In this document: one piece after another, positions 34,124 to 42,181 of the stretch | Layout of the letters: each line of letters begins with the position of its first letter | Position numbering within the stretch: the stretch's first letter is position 1 | DNA from: Inquilinus limosus_F | Lineage (GTDB): Bacteria; Pseudomonadota; Alphaproteobacteria; DSM-16000; Inquilinaceae | Assembly (NCBI RefSeq): GCF_051487185.1 | Contig: NZ_JAHVDK010000023.1 | Span: 70,174-134,173 of the forward strand | DNA length: 64,000 bases | Direction: 5' to 3' | Notes under the pieces: model-generated | Told to the model about the DNA's origin: nothing | The model's input: only the letters and a program-made list of their open reading frames with translations | Database searches by the model: none | Program-made: the position numbers and the translations under genes

Positions 34124-35947
34124 TTAGAGGATGAAATCCGCCGCCGTGAGGGTGTGCAGGCCATTCAGCCGGATCAGGAAGTCCGCGGCGCCTCCGTTTA
34201 CATTACCGCGGACGAAGGTGTTGCCGCCGGATTGGACGAATCCCACCTCGCCCGGATCGTTCGGGAAGGCCAGTCCCACGAAGGTGAACGCCTGGTTGCC
34301 CGCGACCGTGGTGTTGGCGTCGATCTGTGAGAGGTCGACGAAATCGACGTCGCCGGCTTCGACGAAGTCGGTAATCACGTCGAAGCCGACGACCGGCGAG
34401 TCCGCGATGCTGGTGAACACGAAGCTGTCAGGCCCCGCCCCTCCGGTCATCAGGTCGGAGCCGAAGCCGCCCGTGAGCACGTCGACCCCCGCACCTCCCG
34501 ACAGGGTGTCGTTTCCGGCGCCGCCCAGCAGGTCGTCGTCGCCGGCGCCACCGGACAGGACGTCATTTCCGAGACCGCCGCTGAGCGCGTTGTCGGCGAG
34601 ATTACCCAGGATGGTGTTGTTCAGGGTGTTGCCCGTACCGTTGATCGCGGCGCCGCCGGTCAGGGTCAGGTTCTCGACCAGCGCATCGGCGACGAGGCTG
34701 AAGGTGATCGAGCTCTGGACCGTGTCGATTCCGGTGCCGGTCTCGTTCACATTGTCGCCGGCGGCGTCGACGACATAGGTGTCGTTGCCGTTGCCCCCCG
34801 TCATGACGTCGGCACCGGCGCCGCCGTCGAGCCGGTCGCTGCCCTCGCCTCCGCTCAGGCTGTCATTGCCGCCGAGGCCGAGGAGGGTGTCGTTGCCGCC
34901 CAGGCCGCTCAGCGTGTTGTTCGCGGCATTGCCCCGGATCACGTTGCTGAGGCCGTTGCCCGTGCCGACGAGCGCGCCGCCGAGCAGGGTCAGGTTCTCG
35001 ACCAGTGCGTCGCCGACGAGACTGAAGTTGATGGAGCTCTCGACCGTGTCGATTCCGCTGCCGGTCTCGTTCACATTGTCGCCGGCGGCATTGACGACAT
35101 AGGTGTCGTTGCCGTTGCCCCCGGTCATCAGGTCGGCGCCGGCGCCGCCGTCGAGCCGGTCGTTGCCCTCGCCCCCGTTCAGGCTGTCATTGCCGCCAAG
35201 GCCGAGAAGGGTATCGTTGCCGCCCAGGCCGCTCAGCGTGTTGTTCGCGGCATTGCCCCGGATCACATTGCCGAGGCCGTTGCCGATGCCGACCAACGCG
35301 CCGCCGAGCAGGGTCAGGTTCTCGACCAGTGCGTCGCCGGCCAGGCTGAAGTTGATCGAACTCTCGACCGTATCGATCCCGGTGCCGGTCTCGTTCACAT
35401 TGTCGCCGGCGGCATTGACGACATAGGTGTCGTTGCCGTTGCCCCCGGTCATCAGGTCGGCTCCGGCGCCACCATTGAGCCGGTCATTGCCCTCGCCCCC
35501 GTTCAGGTTGTCGTTGCCGCCGAGGCCGAGAAGGGTATCGTTGCCGCCCAGGCCGCTCAGCGTGTTGTTCGCGGCATTGCCCTGGATCACGTTGCCGAGG
35601 GCGTTGCCGACACCGACCAGCGCGCCGCCGAGCAGGGTGAGGTTCTCGACCAGCGCATCGGCCGCGATGCTGAAGGAGACTGAGGCGTTGACCGTATCGA
35701 TCCCGGTCCCGCCTTCGATGACATCGTCCGCGCCGTTGTCGGCGATATAGGTGTCGTTGCCGTCGCCGCCGATCAGGGTGTCGGCACCGAGACCACCGTT
35801 GAGGGTGTCGTTGCCGGCGCCGCCGATCAGGACATCATTACCGGCGAGGCCGAAGATGCTGTCGTTGCCGCCGCGCCCCCAGATGATGTCGGCGACGGCC
35901 GATCCGAAGAGGACGTCGTTTCCGAGAGTGCCGAAGATGGCAACCAT
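34124..35947 (-). CDS. RTX-type calcium-binding protein, secreted by a type I system
   Basis: A 607-residue protein without a Sec signal. It is nearly all RTX nonapeptides (GGxGxDxUx, e.g. LGGNDTLLGL and GGEGNDRLDGGAGADLMTGG), which wrap Ca2+ in parallel beta rolls. Between the rolls are spacers with VENLTLLGGALVG and NETGTGIDTVESSINFSL. Three units of 108 residues are almost identical. The C terminus (DSFVFTSIADS, VITDFVEAGD, NAAGNQAFTFVG-like) matches the serralysin-type export end. I chose the ATG at 35947 because GGGAGGAAACC precedes it. No toxin or enzyme domain and no type I exporter genes are visible here. Confidence 0.9.
   Translation of the reverse strand: MVAIFGTLGNDVLFGSAVADIIWGRGGNDSIFGLAGNDVLIGGAGNDTLNGGLGADTLIGGDGNDTYIADNGADDVIEGGTGIDTVNASVSFSIAADALVENLTLLGGALVGVGNALGNVIQGNAANNTLSGLGGNDTLLGLGGNDNLNGGEGNDRLNGGAGADLMTGGNGNDTYVVNAAGDNVNETGTGIDTVESSINFSLAGDALVENLTLLGGALVGIGNGLGNVIRGNAANNTLSGLGGNDTLLGLGGNDSLNGGEGNDRLDGGAGADLMTGGNGNDTYVVNAAGDNVNETGSGIDTVESSINFSLVGDALVENLTLLGGALVGTGNGLSNVIRGNAANNTLSGLGGNDTLLGLGGNDSLSGGEGSDRLDGGAGADVMTGGNGNDTYVVDAAGDNVNETGTGIDTVQSSITFSLVADALVENLTLTGGAAINGTGNTLNNTILGNLADNALSGGLGNDVLSGGAGDDDLLGGAGNDTLSGGAGVDVLTGGFGSDLMTGGAGPDSFVFTSIADSPVVGFDVITDFVEAGDVDFVDLSQIDANTTVAGNQAFTFVGLAFPNDPGEVGFVQSGGNTFVRGNVNGGAADFLIRLNGLHTLTAADFIL
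34690..35760. repeat. 324-bp tandem repeats inside the RTX gene
   Basis: The DNA repeats with a period of exactly 324 bases (108 codons); three near-identical copies lie at about 34779-35102, 35103-35426 and 35427-35750 and a more divergent one on the 3' side of the gene (about 34455-34778). Identity at third codon positions shows recent duplication or gene conversion, not just protein-level selection. The number of copies is likely to vary between strains. Confidence 0.85.
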
Positions 35948-36432
35948 GGTTTCCTCCCATTCAATCACTTCGATGAATGGCGGATGTCTCACCGGCGCGA
36001 CCACGCGGTTCGCTGTCCGGGCGATACAGACCTCGGCAGCCGCGCGAGTGGATCCGCGCAGACAAAAAGGGGGTATGCCCCCTCAACGACTCGTGATTGC
36101 TCCGCGCAGGCCCTCAGCCCGCCTCATTGCGCGAAGCACGATCTGATGGGCGAACAAAACTCGCCGGTTTGTGGGATCGTGTTTCGCGGATGCAACAGAT
36201 CCGGCCGCGGAGCGCGCAGATTTCGAGCGCACAACGGGAGATCCGATCTGTGCATATAGTGTTATCGTAACCTTTAGAATATCATTTAAAGGTTTCGGCG
36301 ACAATATATTAATATCATTTCGTTTGAATCCTTGCCTTCGCATCACCGGAGGTGTCGGCTCGCGGAACACGGCGCGATGTCGATGTTCGCGTCTGCCGGA
36401 CGACCAGGGGGCGGAACCAACGGAGGCCCGGG
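35948..36432. other. Intergenic region with an AT-rich core upstream of the RTX gene
   Basis: This 485-base gap has no convincing gene. Bases 36220-36335 are strikingly AT-rich for this genome (for instance AATATATTAATATCATTTC) and probably carry the promoters of the divergent RTX and YCII genes or a binding site for a nucleoid protein. A 95-codon frame across 36083-36370 on the minus strand lacks a ribosome site and any protein-like pattern. Confidence 0.5.
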
Positions 36433-36783
36433 ATGCGCTATCTGCTGATTGTCCATGTCGACCCCGCCCTGACCGGCCGGCTGTCGCCCGAGGAAGGCCG
36501 CGACCTCACGCGCCGCTGCATGGCCTATGACGACGAATACCGCCGCAGCGGCCACATCATCGCCTGCGGCCCGCTGGCCGCGCCGGAGACCGGCCGGATC
36601 GTTCGCCGCCGGGACGAGAAACTCTCGGTCACCGACGGCCCCTATGCCGAGACCAAGGAGCATCTCGGCGGCTTCATCCTGCTCGAGGCCCGCGACATGG
36701 ACGAGGCCGTCGCCATCGCCGCGAAATCGCCGATGGCCGCCATGGGCAGCATCGAGGTGCGCGAGCAGCCGCCGATGGGGTGA
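36433..36783 (+). CDS. YCII-related (DGPF domain) protein
   Basis: A 116-residue protein of the DGPF/YCII group (PF03795): start MRYLLIVHVD, core SGHIIACGPLAAPETGRIV and the family motif VTDGPYAETKEHLGGFILLE. These ferredoxin-like proteins are often encoded near ECF sigma factors; none is present here. Function is unknown. GGAGGCCCGGG precedes the ATG at 36433, and the gene is followed by 100 bases without features before the next start. Confidence 0.87.
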   Translation: MRYLLIVHVDPALTGRLSPEEGRDLTRRCMAYDDEYRRSGHIIACGPLAAPETGRIVRRRDEKLSVTDGPYAETKEHLGGFILLEARDMDEAVAIAAKSPMAAMGSIEVREQPPMG

Positions 36784-36883
36784 GCGGGCGCCGCGGCGAC
36801 GGCCCGAGAGACCGAGGTCACAGCGGGTTCGCTGATCGCAGACTACAATTCGCATGACTCGCATCAACTGAAGCAGGCGAGCC

Positions 36884-37924
36884 ATGCCCCCGAACCGCAA
36901 TCACACCCATGTCGCCGCGCCGGCGCGACCGCCGATGGAGCCGGCGGAGGGCGTCCGTCGCATCAAGCTCCCGCCGCACGGGATGACGGATCCGGTGACC
37001 TCCACGGACGACCTCCCGGTCATCGCTCATCTCGGCATTCCCCATATCGAGCCCCAGTCATGGTCGCTCCGGATCGACGGGCTGGTCGGACGGGCCCTCA
37101 CGCTCGGTCTGGACGATCTGAAGGCCCGCCCGAAGACGGTGGTGGAGGCGGTGCACCAATGCTGCGGCAGCCCTTTCGAGCCGCACGTGCCGACCCGCCG
37201 CGTCGCCAATGTCCGCTGGGGCGGCGTTGATCTCGCCTCGCTGCTCGACGAGATCGGTGTCGACCCGAGGGCACGGTTTCTCTGGTCCTACGGGCTCGAC
37301 GGCGGCGACTTCGCGGGAACCGCCTGCGACTGGTACCTCAAGGACCTGCCGCTCGAGCGGCTGTCGGCAGGCGGTGTCCTCATCACCTATGAGCTCAACG
37401 ACGCGTCATTGCCCGCCGAGCACGGGTGTCCGGCGCGGCTCGTCATTCCCGGCTATTACGGCACCAACAGCGTCAAATGGCTGTGGCGGCTGCACCTCGC
37501 CGAGGATCGGGCGGACGGTCTCTTCGCGACCACCCTCTACAACGATGCGAGCGACGCGGCGGACATCGCCGCCGGCAGGCCTGCGCGGCGCCCGGTCTGG
37601 GCGATCGCACCGGAGGCGATCATCGTGGCGCCGGCGCCCGACACGGTGGTTGCGGCGGACGAGCCCGCCGAGATCTGGGGCTGGAGCTGGTCCTTCCGCG
37701 GCATCGCGCGCGTCGAGATCAGCGTCGATGGCGGCACGAGCTATCGGCAGGCGGCCCTCGAGCCGAGGCGCGGCTGGGCCTGGCAGCGCTTTTCGTTGCC
37801 GTGGCAGCCCGCCGATCGAGGCACCCTGCAGCTCTGTGCCCGCGCCTTCGACGCCGAGGGGGCGACACAGCCGGAAGAGGGGGCGCGCAACGCGATCCAC
37901 AGGGTGCAGGTCGCCGTACGGTGA
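36884..37924 (+). CDS. Sulfite oxidase family molybdoenzyme with Mo-co dimerisation domain
   Basis: A 346-residue enzyme: a molybdopterin domain (about residues 40-220; presumed Mo ligand Cys93 in VEAVHQCCGSPFEP, and PGYYGTNSVKWLWRLHLAED) and a C-terminal Mo-co dimerisation domain (residues 235-345, ISVDGGTSYRQAALEP). No Sec or Tat signal, so it is probably cytoplasmic, unlike SorA/SorT. The Mo-site sequence HQCCGS departs from the usual LQCAGNRR, so sulfite as substrate is only a guess. GCAGGCGAGCC lies before the ATG. Confidence 0.85.
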   Translation: MPPNRNHTHVAAPARPPMEPAEGVRRIKLPPHGMTDPVTSTDDLPVIAHLGIPHIEPQSWSLRIDGLVGRALTLGLDDLKARPKTVVEAVHQCCGSPFEPHVPTRRVANVRWGGVDLASLLDEIGVDPRARFLWSYGLDGGDFAGTACDWYLKDLPLERLSAGGVLITYELNDASLPAEHGCPARLVIPGYYGTNSVKWLWRLHLAEDRADGLFATTLYNDASDAADIAAGRPARRPVWAIAPEAIIVAPAPDTVVAADEPAEIWGWSWSFRGIARVEISVDGGTSYRQAALEPRRGWAWQRFSLPWQPADRGTLQLCARAFDAEGATQPEEGARNAIHRVQVAVR

Positions 37925-37940
37925 GCGGAGAGCCGGCGGC

Positions 37941-38462
37941 CTATGCCTTGCCTGCCTTCCGGGCCCGGACCTTGTCCGGCAGGCCGTCATGGTCGCCCAT
38001 CGGGCGTGGCGGTACGTCGTCCCACCAGTCGGTCCGCATCGGCTTCCGTTCCCGGTTGCGCGGATAATAGATGCGGTTCTCCGGCTTCGACGTCTCGCCG
38101 ACGACCAGCAGCCGCACCTCGGACTCGGTGTTGTTGATGAAGGTGTGGCACTGGCCGGTGCCGGCCGGGAAGCCGACCGCGTCGCCGGGCTCGAGGCGGT
38201 GCAGCACGCCGTCGAGCCAGACATCGGGCGTGCCCTCGATGACGTAGACGAACTCCTCTTCATGGCTCTCGGCATGCGGGTAGGAGGTGCGGCGCCCGGG
38301 CGGCAGCCGCTCGTGATGGATGCCGATGCGGGTCAGGCCGAAATGCCGGCCGAAGGGCGCGCCGATGCTGAGCCGCTCGTCGTCGCCGCGGTAGGTATGG
38401 TCGTCCGGCCCTTCGATCTCGGTCCAATGCGCGATGCAGGACGGGCGGTCCGTCGGTGCCAT
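37941..38462 (-). CDS. Cupin domain-containing protein
   Basis: A 173-residue protein with one cupin barrel: motif 1 as SYPHAESHEEEFVYVIEG (metal ligands His and Glu) and motif 2 as GDAVGFPAGTGQCHTFIN. The C-terminal extension is charged (RIYYPRNRERKPMRTDWW). Cupins of this layout include dioxygenases, isomerases and binding proteins; the role is unknown. GGGAGGGATC precedes the ATG at 38462. It converges on the molybdoenzyme gene with a 16-base gap. Confidence 0.85.
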   Translation of the reverse strand: MAPTDRPSCIAHWTEIEGPDDHTYRGDDERLSIGAPFGRHFGLTRIGIHHERLPPGRRTSYPHAESHEEEFVYVIEGTPDVWLDGVLHRLEPGDAVGFPAGTGQCHTFINNTESEVRLLVVGETSKPENRIYYPRNRERKPMRTDWWDDVPPRPMGDHDGLPDKVRARKAGKA

Positions 38463-38559
38463 GATCCCTCCCCAAGGCGAAACAAGATCGGCCGAGGCTA
38501 GCCGAGCCCCGCCGCCGATGCCATGTCGCTGACAGATTCGCCGCCGAGCCTCGGGGATC

Positions 38560-39045
38560 ATGAGCCGACAGACCTCACGCCGCCGCCTCCTCGCCCTTCT
38601 GCCCGCGGGGGTGCTCGCCGGCTGCGCCGCGCCGCTCCTCGGCCCGCCGCCGCCCCGGGTCCGCATCGTCGACCTGCGGCCCGTGGACGCCACGATGTTC
38701 GAGCAGCGCTGGGAGGCGCTGCTGTGGGTCGAGGAGCAGGCGGGCACCGGACTGCAGGTCGACGCCATGACCGCAACGATCGAGCTGAACGGGCGGGAGT
38801 TCGGCAGCGGCCGCAGCAACCGTCCCTTCCTGCTGCCGGCCCGCGGCGAGCAGGAGGTCGTGGTGCCGCTGCGCGGCTCCGGCCTCGGCCTGGTCGACCA
38901 GCTGGCGACGATCGGCCGCCGCGGCGAGCTGAAATGGCGGGTCGAGGGCGTGTTCCTGAGCGCCGGCCGCCATATCCCCTATCGCGACGAAGGCACGGTG
39001 TTCTCGCTGCGCGATACGCTGAGGGACTCGCTGCTGCCGTTCTGA
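38560..39045 (+). CDS. LEA14-like (WHy domain) lipoprotein
   Basis: A 161-residue lipoprotein: basic start SRQTSRRRLLALLP, hydrophobic core and lipobox LAGC with Cys22. The mature part, with VRIVDLRPVDATMFEQRWEA and GLQVDAMTATIELNGREF, follows the pattern of LEA type 2/WHy domains, beta-sandwich proteins linked to desiccation or stress. GGGATC-like bases precede the ATG. It is divergent from the cupin gene. Confidence 0.7.
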   Translation: MSRQTSRRRLLALLPAGVLAGCAAPLLGPPPPRVRIVDLRPVDATMFEQRWEALLWVEEQAGTGLQVDAMTATIELNGREFGSGRSNRPFLLPARGEQEVVVPLRGSGLGLVDQLATIGRRGELKWRVEGVFLSAGRHIPYRDEGTVFSLRDTLRDSLLPF

Positions 39046-39148
39046 GAGCCCAGAGACGTCTCGCTTGTCTCCAGACAATGTCCCGGTTGACCGGGACAAT
39101 CGGCAGCCCGGATGCTGGCAATCTTCGCTGCCGACCGGAGCGCCGACC

Positions 39149-40105
39149 ATGTTCGACCTGTCCGATCTCGACGCCGCCGCCCGTGTGGTGCACGCGGCCA
39201 TGCCGCCGACGCCGCAATTCGCCTGGCCGCTGCTGGCCGCACGCACGGGCTGCGAGGTCTGGGTCAAGCACGAGAACCACACGCCGACCGGCGCCTACAA
39301 GGCGCGCAACGGCATCGTCTATATCGATGCGCTGCGCCGCCGCCGGCCGGAGATCCGCGGCATCGTCACGGCGACGCGCGGCAATCACGGCCAGAGCCTG
39401 CCCTTCGCCGCGCGCGGCACCGGCCTCGCCGTCACCGTCGTCGTGCCGCACGGCAACTCGGTCGAGAAGAACGCCGCCATGCGCGCCTTCGGGGCGGAGC
39501 TGGTGGAGCACGGCCGCGACTTCGACGAGGCCTACGATCACGCCCGGCGGCTGGCCGGGGAGCGCGGGCTGGAGATGGCTCCGGCCTTCCATCCGGACCT
39601 GATGCGCGGTGCCGCGACCTATGCGCTGGAGCTGTTCCGGGCGGTGGCGGAGCTCGACACCGTCTATGTGCCGATCGGCATGGGGTCGGGCATCTGCGGC
39701 CTGATCCGCACCCGCGACCTGCTTGGCCTGAGGACCCGGATCGTTGGCGTCGTCTCCACCGAGGCGCCGGCGATGGCGCTGTCGGTCGAGGCCGGACGGG
39801 TGGTGACGACCGAGACCGCCGACACCTTCGCCGACGGCGTCGCCTGCCGGGTGCCGGACCCCGGGGCCTTCGCCATCATCCGTGCCGGCGCCGAGCGGAT
39901 CGTCCGGGTGACCGACGAGGAGATCGCCGCGGCCCTGCGCGCCTACTGGACCGACACCCACAACCTGGCCGAAGGCGCCGCCGCGGCACCCCTGGCGGCG
40001 CTGCTGCAGGAGCGCGAGCGGATGCGGGGCCGGCGCGTCGGCCTGATCCTGACCGGCGGCAATATCGACCTCGCCGTCGCCCGGCGGGTGCTGGCGGAAG
40101 GGTGA
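39149..40105 (+). CDS. Threonine dehydratase-like PLP-dependent enzyme
   Basis: A 318-residue fold-type II PLP enzyme. The Lys that forms the Schiff base lies in TPTGAYKARNGIVY, the substrate loop is TRGNHGQSLPFAARG and the phosphate-binding Gly loop is PIGMGSGICG; near the end LTGGNIDLAV is as in threonine dehydratases. It lacks a C-terminal ACT domain, so it is of the catabolic or serine/threonine deaminase-like type. The ATG at 39149 is preferred; a TTG at 39065 would add 28 unlikely residues. Confidence 0.87.
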   Translation: MFDLSDLDAAARVVHAAMPPTPQFAWPLLAARTGCEVWVKHENHTPTGAYKARNGIVYIDALRRRRPEIRGIVTATRGNHGQSLPFAARGTGLAVTVVVPHGNSVEKNAAMRAFGAELVEHGRDFDEAYDHARRLAGERGLEMAPAFHPDLMRGAATYALELFRAVAELDTVYVPIGMGSGICGLIRTRDLLGLRTRIVGVVSTEAPAMALSVEAGRVVTTETADTFADGVACRVPDPGAFAIIRAGAERIVRVTDEEIAAALRAYWTDTHNLAEGAAAAPLAALLQERERMRGRRVGLILTGGNIDLAVARRVLAEG

Positions 40106-40123
40106 GGGTCGGCGCGGCGGGGG

Positions 40124-40351
40124 CTACTGTCCCGGCGACCGGCTCAGGGTCTTGATCGGGCCGCGGGGCCGGCCCGACATCTCCGCGATCTTGCGGTCCT
40201 GGGCCTCGATGAAGGCGCGGACGGGAGCGTCGCCGTCCAGCCCGTCGGCCTCGGTCCGCGGAACCTTGCGGTTCGAGCTCAAGGAGCCGTCCTGGTAGAC
40301 GACATCGAACAGCACGAAGGTGCTGTCGTTGGATTGCTTCTTCCGGGCCAT
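40124..40351 (-). CDS. Small hypothetical protein
   Basis: A 75-residue hydrophilic protein starting MARKKQSND, with a short beta-rich stretch (STFVLFDVVYQDGSLSSNRK) and an Arg/Pro-rich tail. No family is recognised, but GGAGAG lies before the ATG, and it belongs to a run of small minus-strand genes upstream of the cold-shock gene. A stress or ribosome-associated role is possible on context only. Confidence 0.6.
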   Translation of the reverse strand: MARKKQSNDSTFVLFDVVYQDGSLSSNRKVPRTEADGLDGDAPVRAFIEAQDRKIAEMSGRPRGPIKTLSRSPGQ

Positions 40352-40376
40352 CGCGGCTCTCCGGTGACGGTTCTGG

Positions 40377-40541
40377 TCAGGACGGCTCGGTCTCGTCGTC
40401 CGGCGACGCTGCCTCGCCCTCCCGGGCGGCCTTGCGGCGGGCGGTCTCCTCCTCCCGGCGCTGCAGCTTTTCCTGCTTCTTCTGTTCCTTGGCGCGACTG
40501 CGATCGTTGCGCTGCTGGTTGTAGTTCGGCTTGAACGGCAT
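40377..40541 (-). CDS. Small conserved basic protein (54 aa)
   Basis: A 54-residue, highly charged frame with GGAGGG six bases before its ATG. It begins MPFKPNYNQQRNDRSRAKEQ and continues with Lys/Arg/Glu-rich helix (KKQEKLQRREEE) and an acidic tail. Short proteins with this MPFKPNYN start are familiar in alphaproteobacterial genomes; their function is unknown. The likely single helix suggests a nucleic-acid- or ribosome-binding peptide. It lies between the cold-shock gene and another small gene on the same strand. Confidence 0.7.
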   Translation of the reverse strand: MPFKPNYNQQRNDRSRAKEQKKQEKLQRREEETARRKAAREGEAASPDDETEPS

Positions 40542-40593
40542 CGCGGCCCTCCATTCCCGCGGCGCGGCGCGCCTTGGTTAGCCCCACGACCAA

Positions 40594-40621
40594 GGGCCGC
40601 CCGGACGGGTCCGGACGGCCC
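40594..40621 (-). terminator. Hairpin downstream of the cold-shock gene
   Basis: Read on the minus strand, GGGCCGTCCGG and CCGGGCGGCCC pair with one mismatch around a short loop and are followed by TTGG, a weak U-tract. It lies 25 bases after the cold-shock stop and would end that message before the small gene further downstream. Confidence 0.5.
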
Positions 40622-40645
40622 TCGACGCGGAGCATCAGGGGTGGA

Positions 40646-40855
40646 TCAGACGGCCTTCAGATTCTCCGCCGAGGTCTTGTTGCGCTTGGGATCGCGCTGC
40701 TCCTCGTAGGAGATCTTCTGGCCTTCGTTCAGGCCCCGCAGGCCGGCGCGCTCGACGGCGGAGATGTGGACGAAGACGTCAGCGCCGCCGTTCTCCGGCT
40801 GAATGAAGCCGAAACCCTTGGTGCTGTTGAACCATTTCACGGTGCCGATGGGCAT
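40646..40855 (-). CDS. Cold-shock protein (CspA family)
   Basis: A 69-residue single OB-fold protein: RNP1 as KGFGFIQ and RNP2 as VFVHI, within TVKWFNSTKGFGFIQPENGG. Such proteins bind single-stranded RNA and act as RNA chaperones at low temperature or in stationary phase. TAGGAGGC precedes the ATG at 40855. Short palindromes in the leader (CCGCGCGGAATTGCGCGG) could form a structure that affects translation. Which Csp paralogue it is cannot be told. Confidence 0.93.
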   Translation of the reverse strand: MPIGTVKWFNSTKGFGFIQPENGGADVFVHISAVERAGLRGLNEGQKISYEEQRDPKRNKTSAENLKAV

Positions 40856-41036
40856 CGTTCTGCCTCCTAGGCATGGGGTTGCCCCGCGCGGAATTGCGCG
40901 GCGCATCAGACGGTTGCCGAGAAGGCAGCGATCCTGGCTGCAACCAAAGGCAGGCCGGGCTTTCGCACCAGAATGACCGGCCCAGGATGAAGGAGCGTCG
41001 CCGCGATGGCAAGGACAACCCGCCGGGCGGCCGCCG

Positions 41037-41300
41037 TCAGGACCCCGGCGCGCGTCCCCGCCCGGCCAGCAGGACCTCCGGCTCGCCCTCCGCAGCCAGC
41101 TCCATGCAGCGGGTCACGTCCGACGAGGCCCAGCGCCGCGACCACCGGGCCTGCTCGGCGTGGTCGGAGGTCCTGTCCCAGGCGCTGGCAGTGGCCCGCG
41201 CCTCCGCCTCGCTTCCGGCCCGGACGATCAGCACGGACCGGGTCTCGCCGCGCCAGCTCTCGTCGTTCCAGTCGCGCGGGTAAAGCTTGTAGAACGCCAT
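41037..41300 (-). CDS. Small hypothetical protein
   Basis: An 87-residue protein: MAFYKLYPRDWNDESWRGET followed by VLIVRAGSEAEARATASAW, a beta-alpha pattern seen in small single-domain proteins that accumulate in rhizobial genomes. A GAGGGAG site lies five bases before the ATG. No function can be assigned. It belongs to the run of small minus-strand genes between 40.1 and 41.6 kb. Confidence 0.65.
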   Translation of the reverse strand: MAFYKLYPRDWNDESWRGETRSVLIVRAGSEAEARATASAWDRTSDHAEQARWSRRWASSDVTRCMELAAEGEPEVLLAGRGRAPGS

Positions 41301-41331
41301 CGTCTCCCTCGGCCGGGCCGGCCCCTTCGTG

Positions 41332-41544
41332 TCAGCGGCGGTCCTTCGGCGGCTGGGCGCGATGGGCCGCTGCCGCGGCCTCGAGCTCCTGCGCGGCCTG
41401 CAGCGAGATCGCATACATGGCCTTGTTGCCGCGCCGCGCATAGCGTTCCGCATCCTGGCGCGCCTCGCGGGCCTGCCGTTCCACCGCGCTCGCCGAGCCC
41501 GGATCCCCGCCGCGCGTCGAGGGGCGGCCGTCACCTGCCGTCAT
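41332..41544 (-). CDS. Small hypothetical protein
   Basis: A 70-residue, mostly helical protein rich in Ala, Arg and Gln (VERQAREARQDAERYARRG and QAAQELEAAAAAHRAQ), possibly a coiled coil. A modest AAGGAAT site precedes the ATG at 41544; the frame is open further upstream but the residues there look random. It is 31 bases upstream of the previous small gene on the same strand. Function is unknown. Confidence 0.55.
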   Translation of the reverse strand: MTAGDGRPSTRGGDPGSASAVERQAREARQDAERYARRGNKAMYAISLQAAQELEAAAAAHRAQPPKDRR

Positions 41545-41918
41545 GTTGCAATTCCTTGTCGGTTCAGCGACCAGCATGGCGCCGCCGCTCCGCCTTGGCC
41601 AGATAATATTTCGCGACAGCCGGCCCTTATGGGCCTGCCGGCCCGCCAATTTCCAGCCCGACGCAGAAAACTAAACTGTCGCGGCATCCAGCGGCATCTT
41701 GGGATGCGCCTGAAGAGGCTCGACCGGAGGATTTCTGCAGACAGAACCCTGGATTCGCTCTAGGCTATCTCTTCTCGGAATTTATTGGGCGCTGGATGCG
41801 CAGGGTGGCCGCGGCGACGGATCGCACCCGCAGCCGGACGCGTCCCGCGGATCACGGCCGCGCCGCCATGGCAGGCCCGCCCCCTCACCGCGCTCCTCGC
41901 GGGCGCAGAAATGCAGGA
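41545..41918. other. Intergenic region between divergent small genes
   Basis: These 374 bases hold no convincing gene. Two frames run through the GC-rich part (41796 onward) but have no ribosome site at their starts. AT-richer DNA at 41600-41680 and 41755-41785 may carry the divergent promoters. I see no repeat or strong palindrome. Confidence 0.4.
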
Positions 41919-42164
41919 ATGAACGACAACCGATATGCCGTTGGCAGCACCGTCTACATCTGGCGCCGGACCGGCCCCGGCACCGCAGGCTCCGGCCCCT
42001 ACACGGTGGTGGCGCATTACCCGAGCGAATCCGCCGGCCGGCTCTATCGGGTCCGCAGCGTGCTCGGTACGGAGGAGCGCATGGTGCCCGAGGCCGATCT
42101 CGCCGACGTGCCGCGCGGCACCGACGCCGAGGGACCTTCCCCGCGCAGGCGACGCGGCGCCTGA
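41919..42164 (+). CDS. Small hypothetical protein
   Basis: An 81-residue protein: MNDNRYAVGSTVYIWRRTGP, then GPYTVVAHYPSESAGRLYRV and EERMVPEADLADV, ending in RRRRGA. It looks like a small SH3-like beta-barrel (hydrophobic strands separated by Gly turns), a shape seen in proteins annotated only as hypothetical. GCAGGA precedes the ATG at 41919. It is 17 bases upstream of the cysteine-cluster gene and may be co-transcribed. Confidence 0.65.
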   Translation: MNDNRYAVGSTVYIWRRTGPGTAGSGPYTVVAHYPSESAGRLYRVRSVLGTEERMVPEADLADVPRGTDAEGPSPRRRRGA

Positions 42165-42181
42165 CGGCGGCCGGGGCTGAT

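Noticed and set aside
34455..35750. Regular DNA repeats that might suggest a CRISPR array
   Set aside because: The 324-base period is far too long, there are no unique spacers, and the repeats encode RTX motifs in one continuous reading frame.
36083..36370. 95-codon frame on the minus strand in the gap upstream of the RTX gene
   Set aside because: No ribosome site, mixed composition without a fold-like pattern, and it runs through the AT-rich promoter region.
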